A stretch of DNA of 64,000 nt from Planctomycetota bacterium (GCA_023150555.1 JAKLKQ010000022.1:1-64000); one strand, 5' to 3'. Shown: positions 25,973 to 35,153, numbered from the stretch's first letter. Translations and numbers: made by a program. Notes: generated by a model not told the origin, from the sequence alone.

Positions 25973-27028
25973 ATGGCGGCGTTCCGTTGCGGCAAGGCGG
26001 TCTTCCGATTCTCGGTGGGCCCGTGGAATTTGCATCCGGGCGCGGATCCCTTCGGCCCGCCGGTGCGCACCGAGTTTCCCTTCGCGGAGAAGCTGCGCAT
26101 CTTCAAGAAGCTCGGCTTCGACGCGGTGCAGTTCCACGACGACGACGTCTGCATCGCGGACCTGAGCGCTTCGGCGACGGTCAAGCAAACGCGCGCAATG
26201 AAGAAACTGCTTGCCGACCAGGGGCTGGAGGCCGAGTTCGTCGCGCCACGGCTGTGGGAAGACCCGCGCACCGTTGACGGCGGCTGGACGAGCAACGACG
26301 CGAAGTGCCGAAAGTACGCCCTGGAACGCAGTAAGCGTGCCGTCGATATCGCCAACGAGCTGGGCACCAACCGCATCGTGCTGTGGCCTGCGCGCGAAGG
26401 CACGTACATCCGCGAGGCCAAGGATCCGTTCACCAGCTACCACCGCTACCTCGAGTACCTCGACGCGATGCTAGCCTACGACAAGAAGATCCGCCTGCTG
26501 GGCGAGATGAAGCCCAACGAGCCCATGGACGCCGCGTACCTGCCCACGCCCGGGCACTTCATGGCTATGGGCGCGCAGACGCGCGACCCCGCGCGCGTAG
26601 GTGTGCTGATCGAATCGGCGCACTCCATCCTGCTCGGCGAGGACCCCAGCGACGACATGGCCTTCTGCATGGCCGCGGGCAAGCTCTGGGGCGTGCACCT
26701 CAACGACCAGGACGGCCTGAAGTACGACCAGGACAAGTCCTTCGGCTCGGTGAACGTGCGGCGCGCCTTCAACCAGGTATGGGTGCTGGCGCGCGGGGGC
26801 TTCGGCGCGGGCAAGGACGCTGCGTACGTGGGCCTGGACGTGAAGGCCATGCGCACGCAGGCGCAGACCAAGAGCATGGCGCACTTGGCGAACTCGCTGC
26901 AGTTCTTCCGCGATCTGTGCAAGCTTGTGGACGGCGTGGACACAAAGAAGGTCGAGGCCTGCCGGCGCGCGCGCGACTACGAGGCGCTGGAGGCTTACAT
27001 CGTGCGGCACCTGATGGGCGCCGCGTAG
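25973..27028 (+). CDS. Xylose isomerase family protein (XylA-like)
   Basis: This 351-aa TIM-barrel enzyme shows true xylose-isomerase motifs. 'VQFHDDDV' places His55 and Asp58 where actinobacterial XylA has His54 and Asp57. 'VLWPAREGTYI' matches the usual GGREG loop, 'GEMKPNEPMD' carries the metal Glu and Lys, and 'GVHLNDQDGLKYDQDKSFG' matches the final metal loop. It is about 35-40 residues shorter than typical XylA. It closes the GntR-led sugar operon, so an aldose-ketose isomerisation step is likely. Xylose itself is not proven as substrate. Confidence 0.85.
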   Translation: MAAFRCGKAVFRFSVGPWNLHPGADPFGPPVRTEFPFAEKLRIFKKLGFDAVQFHDDDVCIADLSASATVKQTRAMKKLLADQGLEAEFVAPRLWEDPRTVDGGWTSNDAKCRKYALERSKRAVDIANELGTNRIVLWPAREGTYIREAKDPFTSYHRYLEYLDAMLAYDKKIRLLGEMKPNEPMDAAYLPTPGHFMAMGAQTRDPARVGVLIESAHSILLGEDPSDDMAFCMAAGKLWGVHLNDQDGLKYDQDKSFGSVNVRRAFNQVWVLARGGFGAGKDAAYVGLDVKAMRTQAQTKSMAHLANSLQFFRDLCKLVDGVDTKKVEACRRARDYEALEAYIVRHLMGAA

Positions 27029-27037
27029 GGTAGAACG

Positions 27038-27490
27038 CTACTTTTTATCGCTGGCGAGCAGCTCGAGGACGACCTTCAGGTCCTTCGTGGAGTCGCAGTA
27101 GGCGTAGCTGCCGCCCTTGAAGTCGCCGCGCTGCACGGCGGGAATGCCCTGCGCGTTCAGGTGCGCGAGGGATTCCTCCATGTCCGGCACGCGGAAGGCG
27201 ATGTGGTGCACGCCCTCGCCGCGTGTATCGAGGTGCTCCTGCCAGGTGCTCGGCCCGCCGACGGGTTCGATCAGTTCCACCGAGAGGTTACCGAACTTGA
27301 AGAAAGCGAGCTTGGCGCGGCCTTCGGTGGGCTGGCCCTTGTAGCGGATGTGCGTCTCCGCTTCCGGGCCGGTCAGGCGCGGTTCGGGGACGGGCTGATT
27401 GAAGACCCTGGCGTAGGCCTGCGCGGCCTGCTCGATGTTCTTCACGACGACGGCGACCTGGCATACCGCGTCGCCTCCGAGGTTGGACAT
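27038..27490 (-). CDS. VOC-superfamily protein (glyoxalase / methylmalonyl-CoA epimerase-like)
   Basis: This 150-aa protein has two beta-alpha-beta-beta-beta modules with the VOC pattern: 'CQVAVVVKNIEQAAQAYARVFNQPVPE' and 'HHIAFRVPDMEESLAHLNAQGI'. 'SVELIEPVGGPSTWQEHLDTRGEGVHHIAF' resembles methylmalonyl-CoA epimerase and its relatives, and it supplies the usual metal His and Glu. AGGAG lies 7 nt before the ATG. It is convergent with the sugar operon, 9 nt apart. Confidence 0.85.
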   Translation of the reverse strand: MSNLGGDAVCQVAVVVKNIEQAAQAYARVFNQPVPEPRLTGPEAETHIRYKGQPTEGRAKLAFFKFGNLSVELIEPVGGPSTWQEHLDTRGEGVHHIAFRVPDMEESLAHLNAQGIPAVQRGDFKGGSYAYCDSTKDLKVVLELLASDKK

Positions 27491-27547
27491 GAGCGATCTC
27501 CTGGTTGCGATCAGACGATTCTACCGGCTAGCGGTTCCCGCAGAACC

Positions 27548-28069
27548 TTATTTCACCACTTCCAATTCGACTTCCAGGTTCCGCGCGCGCCAGATGAAGG
27601 CGAAGTGCTTTTCCCAGAGCACGGGCCAGAGCTTGTAGTGGATCTTGCCGATCAGGTCCCACAGGCCACCGCCGAAGGTGATCTTCACGTCCACGGTCTT
27701 CAGGCGCTTGTCGGTGTAGTGGTGGCGGCTCTCGGTGTCGAAAAACGAGAAGCTGCGTAGAGCGAAGTGCCGCGTGTGGGTGGGGTCTTCCCAGCTGTTG
27801 AGGCTGCTGAAATGGGGCGTGAGGATCTTCACGCGCGCGCCGTTCTTCGAGACGCGGTGGATTTCGTTCATCACGCCGACCAGGTCGACGAGGTGTTCGA
27901 GCACGTGCGAGCAGACGATCCGCTCGAAGCGGTCGGCCTCCACGGGCCAGGGCAGCTTGTTGAGGTCGTGGACAATGTCCACGCCGGGGGCGGGCAGGAT
28001 GTCGATGCCCACCGCGCCGGGGGTCTTGGACCCCCCGCAGCCGATATCCAGCGTTTCGCCTTGAGCCAT
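27548..28069 (-). CDS. SAM-dependent class I methyltransferase
   Basis: This 173-aa protein has the SAM-binding motif 'LDIGCGGSKTPGAVGIDI'. 'FERIVCSHVLEHLVDLVGVMNEIHRVSKNGARVKILTPHFSSLNSWEDPTHTRHFALRSFSFFD' follows, typical of Methyltransf_11 proteins. 'DPTHTRHF' is a recurrent signature in the planctomycete/candidate-phylum versions I know. It is short, covering only the core fold. No substrate is evident. Confidence 0.85.
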   Translation of the reverse strand: MAQGETLDIGCGGSKTPGAVGIDILPAPGVDIVHDLNKLPWPVEADRFERIVCSHVLEHLVDLVGVMNEIHRVSKNGARVKILTPHFSSLNSWEDPTHTRHFALRSFSFFDTESRHHYTDKRLKTVDVKITFGGGLWDLIGKIHYKLWPVLWEKHFAFIWRARNLEVELEVVK

Positions 28070-28151
28070 GGGGGGCCAGTGTGCGCGGTTTGGCTATGGA
28101 AGTCAACGCGAGGCAGGGGTTTGGGTATTTTTGAGGAACCTGCGCCTATGC

Positions 28152-28179
28152 TTGACGGGGACCCTTGGTCAACTAGAAT
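28152..28179 (+). promoter_or_regulatory. Putative promoter of the 28286 gene
   Basis: TTGACG and TAGAAT are spaced by 16 bases, about 105 bases before the start codon. The gap lies between two divergent genes. Confidence 0.5.
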
Positions 28180-28285
28180 TTCCCGGTTCTCCCAGGCAGG
28201 CTTCCTGCGCTTCCCTTCGGGGGCCCGAAGCCCACCGGGGGAAATTGTTGCCTGGCATTCCGAACAGGGGGAGCGATTCAAGCCC

Positions 28286-29143
28286 ATGTCCACCACGCCC
28301 GCCGCCAAGTATAACTTCAAATATGCCTTCACGTCCTCGATCTGCCCCGAATGGACCGCGGCCGCGCTCGTCGATGGCATGCAGACCTACAAGTTCGACG
28401 GCGTGGAACTGGTCATGGGCCAGGGCCATCTGCACGGCGTGGATTTGGACACCGACGTCGAGTTCCTGACGGAGGTCCGCAAGACCTTCGACGAGGCCGA
28501 CATGGCGGTCGCCACCCTGGGCACCACCTTCTCCTTCTCCTCGCCGGACATCACCGAACGCGAGAAGTCCGTCGCCAACGCCAAGCAGGCCCTGCGCATG
28601 GCCGAGACGCTGGGCGCGCCCTATGTGCGCGTCGTCGCCGGCGAGATGCCGCCCGGTCTGGAAGCCACGGGCGTCGTGGACTACGTCAGCGAGGCCCTGT
28701 CGGACCTGACCGAGTTCGCCGAGGAAGAGAAGATCCGTTCGATGATCCTGGTCGAGACCGCCGGCAGCTTCAGCCACAGCAAGTACATCACCGAGGTCAT
28801 GGCGCAGGTCTACAGCGAGAAGATCGGCGTGCTGTGGAACGTGCTGCACCCCATGCGCGTCCTTGAGCAGCCCGAACGTACCTTTGACGCCATTGGCGAG
28901 TACGTCCGCCACGTGCACGTGATCGACGCGGCCTTCAACGAGGACCGCACCAAGATCCAGCCCTGCGAACTGGGCGAAGGCTTCGTGCCCATGAACCGCG
29001 TCGTCGACCTGCTCAAGGCCGCCGCCTACCGCGGGTACCTCTCTATCGAGACCGTCCAGAAGGACCTGGACCCCGACGAGACGCTGCCCCAATACGCCGA
29101 GTACCTGAAGGGGCTGCTCTCCACCTCAACCGAGCCGGCGTAA
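28286..29143 (+). CDS. Sugar phosphate isomerase/epimerase family protein
   Basis: This 285-aa xylose-isomerase-like TIM barrel (AP endonuclease 2 fold) has 'FKYAFTSSICPEWTAAALVDGMQTYKFDGVELVM', 'MAETLGAPYVRVVAGE', 'VETAGSFSHSKYITEVM', 'HVHVIDAAF' and 'YLSIET', all in the expected strand positions. Metal-binding Glu/His/Asp residues can be placed at those strand ends. The ATG at 28286 has GGGGGAG upstream. It is followed 37 nt later by a ferredoxin-NADP reductase, with which it has no obvious link. Confidence 0.85.
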   Translation: MSTTPAAKYNFKYAFTSSICPEWTAAALVDGMQTYKFDGVELVMGQGHLHGVDLDTDVEFLTEVRKTFDEADMAVATLGTTFSFSSPDITEREKSVANAKQALRMAETLGAPYVRVVAGEMPPGLEATGVVDYVSEALSDLTEFAEEEKIRSMILVETAGSFSHSKYITEVMAQVYSEKIGVLWNVLHPMRVLEQPERTFDAIGEYVRHVHVIDAAFNEDRTKIQPCELGEGFVPMNRVVDLLKAAAYRGYLSIETVQKDLDPDETLPQYAEYLKGLLSTSTEPA

Positions 29144-29180
29144 CGCCCGGCCGAGCCGTCCGTCGGACCGGACCGTCGTC

Positions 29181-30611
29181 ATGAGCGCCTCGCCTCGCCT
29201 CGGAACTCCCGAACGCCCGCTGCAAGTGGCCGTCGTCGGCGCGGGGCCCAGCGGTTTTTACGCCGCTGAAGCCCTGCTCACCGCCCCCCGCGTGACCGCT
29301 ACCTGCGACGTCTTCGACCGCCTGCCGACGCCCTACGGCTTGGTGCGTGGAGGCGTAGCGCCGGACCACCAGAACATCAAGAAGGTGATCGGTTTCTACG
29401 AGAAGACCGCCGCGCGGCCGGGCTTTCGGTTCTTCGGCAACGTGAAGGTCGGCAAGGAACTGACCGTGCCGGACCTGCGCGTGCACTACGACGCGATCGT
29501 CTATGCGGTCGGCAACGAGCGCGACCGGCGGATGATGCTGCCGGGCGAGGACCTGCACGGCGTGCACTCGGCGACGGAATTCGTGGGCTGGTACAACGGG
29601 CACCCCGACTACCGCAACGCGCACTTCAACCTGAACGTCGAGTCCGTCGCGATCATCGGCGTGGGCAACGTGGCGATGGACGTAGCGCGCATCCTGGCCG
29701 AGGACCCCGAGGACCTGGCGGGCACAGACATCCCCGACTACGTGCTCGACGAACTGCGCCGCAGCCGCATCAAGCGCATCTACGTGATCGCCCGGCGCGG
29801 GCCAGCCCAGGCGGCCTTCTCGCCCCAGGAGATCAAGGAACTCGGCAACCTCAAGAACGCCGACCTGATCGTCGACCCGGAACAGCTGAAGTTCGACCCC
29901 CAGGAATACGAGCACACGGTGCTGTGCGATTTCTCCACGCACCAGAACGTGGAGTACCTGGTCGAGAAGTCGAAGCAGGCGCCCCAGGGCAAGCCGAGGC
30001 AGGTGCACCTCTGGTTCCTGCGCAGCCCCACGCGCTTCCTGCACGGCCACGACGGCTGGCTGAGTTCCGTCGAACTGCGCGTCAACAAGCTGGTGCCCGA
30101 TGAATTCAACCTCTTCCGTGCCGAGGGCACCGACGAGTACGAGAGCCTGAACGCCGGCATGGTGCTGAAGGCCGTCGGCTACTGCGGCGTTCCGATTCCG
30201 GGCGTGCCTTTCAGCGAGCGCGCCATGCGCATCCGAAACCTGGACGGCCGCGTGGTCCGCGATCGCGCCAAGGAGGAGCCCGCCCCCGGCGAGTACGTTG
30301 TCGGCTGGGCCAAACGCGGCCCCAGCGGTCTGATCGGCACCAACAAGCCCGACGCCATCGGCACCGTCAAGCGGCTGGTGGAGGACTTCACGGAGGGCGA
30401 GGCGCCGCCGCGTATGGCCAGCAATCCCGGCCGGGACAAGATCGTCGAGTTCATGAAGACGAACGCTATCCGCTACGTGACCTTCGAGGAATGGAAGGCG
30501 CTGGACCGCGAAGAAGTGCGCCGCGGGCAGGCCAAGAACAAGCTGCGCGAGAAGTTCACGTCGGTCGAACGGATGCTCGAATTCCTGGACGCCCAAAAAG
30601 AACGGGCGTGA
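29181..30611 (+). CDS. Ferredoxin/adrenodoxin-type NADP reductase (FprA-like)
   Basis: This 476-aa FAD enzyme has the N-terminal FAD motif 'VAVVGAGPSGFYAAEALL' and the family mark 'DRLPTPYGLVRGGVAPDHQNIK'. The NADP motif 'VAIIGVGNVAMDVARIL' is followed by 'IARRGPAQAAFSPQEIKEL'. The C-terminal 'GWAKRGPSGLIGTNKPDA' is also typical of FprA/adrenodoxin reductases. It moves electrons between NADPH and ferredoxin. The start ATG has no strong ribosome site. An inverted repeat at the stop probably terminates it. Confidence 0.92.
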   Translation: MSASPRLGTPERPLQVAVVGAGPSGFYAAEALLTAPRVTATCDVFDRLPTPYGLVRGGVAPDHQNIKKVIGFYEKTAARPGFRFFGNVKVGKELTVPDLRVHYDAIVYAVGNERDRRMMLPGEDLHGVHSATEFVGWYNGHPDYRNAHFNLNVESVAIIGVGNVAMDVARILAEDPEDLAGTDIPDYVLDELRRSRIKRIYVIARRGPAQAAFSPQEIKELGNLKNADLIVDPEQLKFDPQEYEHTVLCDFSTHQNVEYLVEKSKQAPQGKPRQVHLWFLRSPTRFLHGHDGWLSSVELRVNKLVPDEFNLFRAEGTDEYESLNAGMVLKAVGYCGVPIPGVPFSERAMRIRNLDGRVVRDRAKEEPAPGEYVVGWAKRGPSGLIGTNKPDAIGTVKRLVEDFTEGEAPPRMASNPGRDKIVEFMKTNAIRYVTFEEWKALDREEVRRGQAKNKLREKFTSVERMLEFLDAQKERA

Positions 30612-30627
30612 GTCGCCTCACGCCCGT
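30602..30627. terminator. Inverted repeat between convergent genes
   Basis: An 11-bp perfect stem (ACGGGCGTGAG / CTCACGCCCGT) with a TCGC loop overlaps the stop codon of the reductase gene. It lies before the convergent TPR gene. No U-tract follows, so termination strength is uncertain. Confidence 0.5.
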
Positions 30628-30660
30628 CCACACCTCGCATTCGAAAATTGAATCCAGGTT

Positions 30661-31764
30661 TCAGCGGACTTTCTTCATGTTGGCCTGTGCGTCCTTGGCC
30701 CAGGTGGTGCCGGGGAAGCGGCGGATCACGTCGCCGTACAACATCACGGCGCGGCGCTGGTTGCTCTTGCGCTCGTTGGGGAACTTCGCGATCGCCGCGA
30801 AGCATTCGGCCGCCTTGAACAGGGCCTCGGGCTCGCTGTCCTGGTCACCGCCGTACATCAGCCAGATGCGCAGGAACTCCAGGGAGGCGTCGTAGTACTT
30901 CTCCTTCGCCGGGTCACCGGTCTCCTTGGTGGCTTCTTCAAGCAGCACGTTGCCCAGGATCAGGTGGGCGTGCGCGCAGACGGTGTCGCTGGTGGAGCCG
31001 GTCAGCGCTTCGGAGGCCATCTTCTTCGCCTTGGCCAGGTCGTTGCCCAGGATCGAGCAGCGCGCCAGGTACAGCTGCGAGATGGCCTTGGTCTCTGCGT
31101 TGTTCGTGCCACCGATTGCTTGGGTGAACTTCGCGGCAGCTTCGTCGGTCTTCTTCTGTGCCAGCAGCAGGCGGCCTTCGTAGAAGGTGGCCTTGGCGCC
31201 GAACTCGGAGCCCAACTCGCGCAGCTTGGGCAACACGCCTTGGGCTTTGCGGTAGTTGCTGGTCTGGATGGCGGCGTCGACCAGACCGTCGTAGGCCTGC
31301 GGGATGTAGCGCGAGTCGGCGAACTTCCCGATGTATTCCTCGAAGCCCTTCATCGCGTCGTCCTGTTTGCCCGCCATGTGCAGGCAGTGCGCGGCCAAGT
31401 AGTACAGGTACGGCTGGGCCTCGGGGCGGAAGGTGTCGATCAGCTTCTTTTCGCCAATGATGTACTGGAAGCTGCCGGCCGCGTCGGTCCACTTGCCCGC
31501 CTTCATCGCGCGCAGGCCGTCTTCCCAGTCCTGCTGGTAGATGTCCCACTCGATGTAGTCGACCTTGTCCGAGGCGATCTTCATCGAGCCGCCCTGCGAC
31601 TGGATCTCGATCTCCGTCAGGCCGTCCTTGACCACCCGGCCCTGGGGCGGCTCCTTGCCGTCCTTCTGGACCACCTTGTCCTTGATTGCCGCATGGGTAG
31701 AGGTGAGGGCGAAGAGGCAGAGCGGGGCGACCAGCCAGATCTTCGAACGAAGGGCAACGGACAT
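30661..31764 (-). CDS. Secreted TPR-repeat protein
   Basis: This 367-aa exported protein starts 'MSVALRSKIWLVAPLCLFALTSTHA' (signal peptide). A short strand region ('GRVVKDGLTEIEIQSQGGSMKIASDKVDYIEW') follows, and from about residue 85 a run of TPR-like helical pairs ('GLRAMKAGKWTDAAGSFQYII', 'KATFYEGRLLLAQKKTDEAAAKFTQAI'). The fold suggests a scaffold role in the periplasm or outer envelope. The ATG at 31764 has AAGGAG upstream; a longer reading to 31929 is not supported. Confidence 0.82.
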   Translation of the reverse strand: MSVALRSKIWLVAPLCLFALTSTHAAIKDKVVQKDGKEPPQGRVVKDGLTEIEIQSQGGSMKIASDKVDYIEWDIYQQDWEDGLRAMKAGKWTDAAGSFQYIIGEKKLIDTFRPEAQPYLYYLAAHCLHMAGKQDDAMKGFEEYIGKFADSRYIPQAYDGLVDAAIQTSNYRKAQGVLPKLRELGSEFGAKATFYEGRLLLAQKKTDEAAAKFTQAIGGTNNAETKAISQLYLARCSILGNDLAKAKKMASEALTGSTSDTVCAHAHLILGNVLLEEATKETGDPAKEKYYDASLEFLRIWLMYGGDQDSEPEALFKAAECFAAIAKFPNERKSNQRRAVMLYGDVIRRFPGTTWAKDAQANMKKVR

Positions 31765-31978
31765 CGTCTCTCTCCTTGCTGCCGACCAGAGTTCAACGGC
31801 GGTCCTGGCTTCACGCGCCGAGCCGCCATCGTGCCAGATGCTAACTTCCCTTGGAGCAAACCCTTGTACCAGCATGGAGCCGCCGGGCAAGCGCCAGCGG
31901 GCAGAATGCTCCACCGGGCTAACGAACATTGTGCGTAATCCTTGCGCGGCAGGAGGGATTTTTCGTACACCCTGTCGG

Positions 31979-32959
31979 TCAGCCGCCCCAGACCTCCCCC
32001 AGAAGTCGTAACCAATTCAATCCCAACAGGTTACGTATTCTTTTTTCGGGCCATCCGGCCTTCAGCATGGCGGCCGTCAGGTTGGGGTAGTCCTTCAACT
32101 CCCGCATACCTACGGGGTTGACGATCTCGCCCAGATCGACCAGCCGTCGCCCATTTCCCTTGTCCCGGCTGATCCACTCGAAGAAGGCCCGGTCGTGGCC
32201 CTGTGTGAAGTCGGTGCCGATCCCGACGCGGTCCTCGCCGGCGATGCGGATCACGAACTCGATGGCCTCTAGGTAGTCGTCCAGCGCGGCCTCGGTGCCG
32301 CGTTTCAGGAAGGGGCAGAACATCGTCACGCCCACAAAGCCGTGGTGCTCGGCGATGAACTTCAGTTGCGCGTCGCTCTTGTTGCGCGGGTGGGCCTTCA
32401 GGCCGGCGGGCAGGCAGTGGCTGTAGCAGACCGGCTTCTTGCTGGCGCGAATGGCCTCTTCGCTGGTCTTGGGCCCGACGTGCGAGAGGTCGATCAGGAT
32501 GCCCACGCGGTTCATCTCGGCGACGGCGTCGCGCCCGAAGTCGCTCAGTCCGCTGTCGCGGGACTCGTAGCAGCCCGTGCCGATGAAATTCTGCGTGTTG
32601 TAGGTCAGCTGCATGATGCCGACGCCCAGGGCCTTGAAGAGCGCCAGGTACTCGAGGCGGTCCTCGATGCCGCTGGTGTTCTGCCAGCCCAGGCAAATCG
32701 CGACCTTGCCATCGCGCTTGGCCTGTTTGATCTCGGCGACGGTGCGCGCGGGGCGGATCAGATCGGCGTTCTCGGCGAAGTGCCTTTGCCACGCCGCCAG
32801 GTGATCCATCGATTCGCGGAAGTTCTCCCAGATCGAGCACGTGCAGTTGGCCGCCGTCAGGCCGCCGGCGCGCATAGCCTCGAAGACCGGGCGGCTCCAC
32901 TTTGATACGACTAGGCCGTCGAAGACGATGCTCTCGGCGTGCAGGCGCGCGGCGTCCAT
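31979..32959 (-). CDS. Membrane dipeptidase (M19) family protein with altered first metal motif
   Basis: This 326-aa TIM-barrel amidohydrolase of the renal-dipeptidase family shows 'LTYNTQNFIGTGCYE', 'GILIDLSHVGPKTSEEAI', 'KKPVCYSHCLPAGLKAHPRNKSD' and 'DRVGIGTDF'. These supply the bridging Glu, the two metal histidines and the downstream Asp. The first motif, normally DGHNDL with an HxD zinc ligand pair, reads 'DGLVVSKW' (residues 14-21), so HxD is missing. It may bind one metal or act on other substrates. GGGAG precedes the ATG. It diverges from the flavoprotein gene at 33041. Confidence 0.85.
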   Translation of the reverse strand: MDAARLHAESIVFDGLVVSKWSRPVFEAMRAGGLTAANCTCSIWENFRESMDHLAAWQRHFAENADLIRPARTVAEIKQAKRDGKVAICLGWQNTSGIEDRLEYLALFKALGVGIMQLTYNTQNFIGTGCYESRDSGLSDFGRDAVAEMNRVGILIDLSHVGPKTSEEAIRASKKPVCYSHCLPAGLKAHPRNKSDAQLKFIAEHHGFVGVTMFCPFLKRGTEAALDDYLEAIEFVIRIAGEDRVGIGTDFTQGHDRAFFEWISRDKGNGRRLVDLGEIVNPVGMRELKDYPNLTAAMLKAGWPEKRIRNLLGLNWLRLLGEVWGG

Positions 32960-33040
32960 GCGTGACTCCCGTTGCGATCGAAATGCGCAAGCGTATGCTA
33001 CCCGAAGCTATTGCGAAACGCATGTGACCGGAGACAACCG

Positions 33041-34201
33041 ATGTCGCGCTACGACTGCATCGTGATGGGCGTCGGCGGGATGGGTTCCGCCGCGCTCTTT
33101 CACCTGGCCCGCCGCGGGCAGAAGGTGCTGGGACTGGAGCGCTTCAACATCCCGCACGATCAGGGCAGCAGCCACGGCATCACGCGGATCATCCGGCTGG
33201 CCTACCATGAGCACCCCAGCTACGTCCCGCTGCTGCGCCGCAGCTTCGAACTCTGGCGCGAACTCGAGACCCTCGCCGGCGAGCGCCTGCTGGTCGTGAC
33301 CGGTAGCATCGACGCGTCGCTGCCCAACGAGCACGTCTTCGCGGGCTCGAAGAAGAGCTGCCTGGAGCACGGCCTCGCGCACGAGATACTGAGTTCGAAG
33401 GAGCTCAGCCGGCGTTTCCCCGGCTACCGCCTGCCGAAGGACTTCAAGGCGCTCTTTCAGCCCGACGGCGGCTTCCTGCTGGCCGAACGCTGCGTCGTCG
33501 CGCACGTCAACGCGGCGCTGGCCCTGGGCGCGGAAGTGCGCGCGCAGGAGCGCGTGCTCGACTGGGCACCCAAGGGACGCGGCTACGAACTGCGCACCGA
33601 CCGCGGGCGCTACGAGACCGAGCGCTTGGTCATTGCCGCCGGGCCGTGGGCGGGCAAGCTGGCACCCGAGCTGGCGAACTTCGCCGTGCCCGAGCGCCAG
33701 GTGCTGGCGTGGTTCCAGCCGCTGCGCCCCGAACGCTATACCCCCGCCGCGTTCCCGGTATTCAACATGCTCGTGAAGGAAGGCGCGTTCTACGGCTTCC
33801 CCGTCTACGGAATACCGGGCTTCAAACTCGGGCGCTACCACCACCTCGAGCAGGCCGCCGATCCGGACAATATGGACCGCGAGCCGCACCCCGAGGACGA
33901 AGCCGTGCTGCGCGACTGCACGGAGAAGTATTTTCCCGACGCCGCGGGCAACACCATGACGCTGAAGGCCTGTCTGTTCACGAACTCGCCCGACGACCAT
34001 TTCATCCTCGACACGCTCCCGAAGTACCCGCGCGTGGCCGTCGGCGCCGGCTTCACCGGGCACGGTTTCAAGTTCTGCAGCGTGATCGGCGAGGTCCTGG
34101 CCGACCTGGCGATGGACGGCGGCAGCCGCCACGACCTGGGGCTCTTCAAACTCAATCGTTTCGCGAACGGAAGGATGACGGTCAGGCGCCCAAAGGGGTA
34201 G
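33041..34201 (+). CDS. Sarcosine / N-methyl-amino-acid oxidase family flavoprotein (SolA/MSOX type)
   Basis: This 386-aa FAD-dependent oxidase starts 'YDCIVMGVGGMGSAALFHLARRG' (Rossmann GxGxxG). It contains 'GSSHGITRIIRLAYHEHPSYVPLL', typical of monomeric sarcosine oxidase and MTOX. Cys311 in 'LKACLFTNSPDDHFILD' matches the cysteine that carries covalent FAD in this family (Cys315 in MSOX). 'VGAGFTGHGFKFCSVIGEVLADL' is the C-terminal family motif. The ATG at 33041 has GGAG upstream. Its 3' end overlaps the convergent exporter gene by 20 nt. Confidence 0.88.
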   Translation: MSRYDCIVMGVGGMGSAALFHLARRGQKVLGLERFNIPHDQGSSHGITRIIRLAYHEHPSYVPLLRRSFELWRELETLAGERLLVVTGSIDASLPNEHVFAGSKKSCLEHGLAHEILSSKELSRRFPGYRLPKDFKALFQPDGGFLLAERCVVAHVNAALALGAEVRAQERVLDWAPKGRGYELRTDRGRYETERLVIAAGPWAGKLAPELANFAVPERQVLAWFQPLRPERYTPAAFPVFNMLVKEGAFYGFPVYGIPGFKLGRYHHLEQAADPDNMDREPHPEDEAVLRDCTEKYFPDAAGNTMTLKACLFTNSPDDHFILDTLPKYPRVAVGAGFTGHGFKFCSVIGEVLADLAMDGGSRHDLGLFKLNRFANGRMTVRRPKG

Positions 34202-35153
34202 TGCGCGCGCTGCCGGACGGATCGAGCGGCACCGCCACGTCGTCGCCGACCGAGTAGCGGCAGACCAGCGCGCCTGCGATCACCATCGCGCAGGCGATCC
34301 ACAAGCCCGCCGTCATCGCAACGCCCAGGATCGCGCAGCTGAGCAGCGTCGAGAGCAGCGGCGTCGCGTAGCTGGCCGAGGCCACCAGTACCAGGTCGCC
34401 CTTGCGAACCGCACGGTCCCAGCACGTGTACGCCAACAGCGTTGGCAGCACGGCCATGTACGCCAGCATCCAGCCCGTGGAACCCGACCAGTCGGAGGTC
34501 TCGGTGCGGGTCGCGCGCAGACCCAGCAATACCAGTCCGGTTGCGAGCAGGAACAGCGGCAGGGCGTTTTCCTCACGCGCGCCCACCCACAGCCGGCTGC
34601 ACGTCGAGTAAAACCCCCACGCCACCGCCGCGGCCAGCGCCAGCGTGTAGGGCAGGGGGTTGTCCAGCAGGCGTTCGCGGAAGCCCGTCCAGTTCAGCGG
34701 CCCAGTCTGCGCGATCGCCACGACCACACCGCCGAAGGCCAGCGCCGCGCCGGGCAGGAGCGTCCAGCGCGCGCGGCGCTTCAGCACCGGCACCGAGAAG
34801 AGCAGCGTCGTACCCGGCCAGAGGTAGTTCACCACGCCGACTTCCACCGCCTGCGCGCGGTCGCGGCTGAGACCCACGGCCAAGTACAGCGCGAGCATGT
34901 AGCCGACGAAGAGCGCCCCGGCGCCGAGGAGGTAGCGTTTCGGCAGCGAGATCCCCCGTCGCAGCGCGGACGGATCGCGCGCATAGCCCAGCATCGCGAG
35001 GATTCCGGCAACCAGGTAGATCGCGGTGGCGGCGGTCAGGGGGCCCAGGCGCTCGGTCAGGCTGCGCGAGAACGCGATGGTGGAGCTCCAGAAGAGCACC
35101 GCAAGCAGGCCTTGGGCCGTGTAGATGCCGCGCGCGGGTGAGGTGGCGTTCAT
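34182..35153 (-). CDS. EamA/DMT-family exporter, YddG-like
   Basis: This 323-aa membrane protein has about ten hydrophobic segments and the two-fold EamA repeat. 'AVEVGVVNYLWPGTTLLFSVPVLKRRARW' matches the YddG-type aromatic amino-acid exporters. It is in a plausible operon downstream of rsmI (85 nt). The ribosome site before the ATG is weak. It likely exports amino acids or related compounds, but the substrate is unproved. Confidence 0.82.
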   Translation of the reverse strand: MNATSPARGIYTAQGLLAVLFWSSTIAFSRSLTERLGPLTAATAIYLVAGILAMLGYARDPSALRRGISLPKRYLLGAGALFVGYMLALYLAVGLSRDRAQAVEVGVVNYLWPGTTLLFSVPVLKRRARWTLLPGAALAFGGVVVAIAQTGPLNWTGFRERLLDNPLPYTLALAAAVAWGFYSTCSRLWVGAREENALPLFLLATGLVLLGLRATRTETSDWSGSTGWMLAYMAVLPTLLAYTCWDRAVRKGDLVLVASASYATPLLSTLLSCAILGVAMTAGLWIACAMVIAGALVCRYSVGDDVAVPLDPSGSARTTPLGA

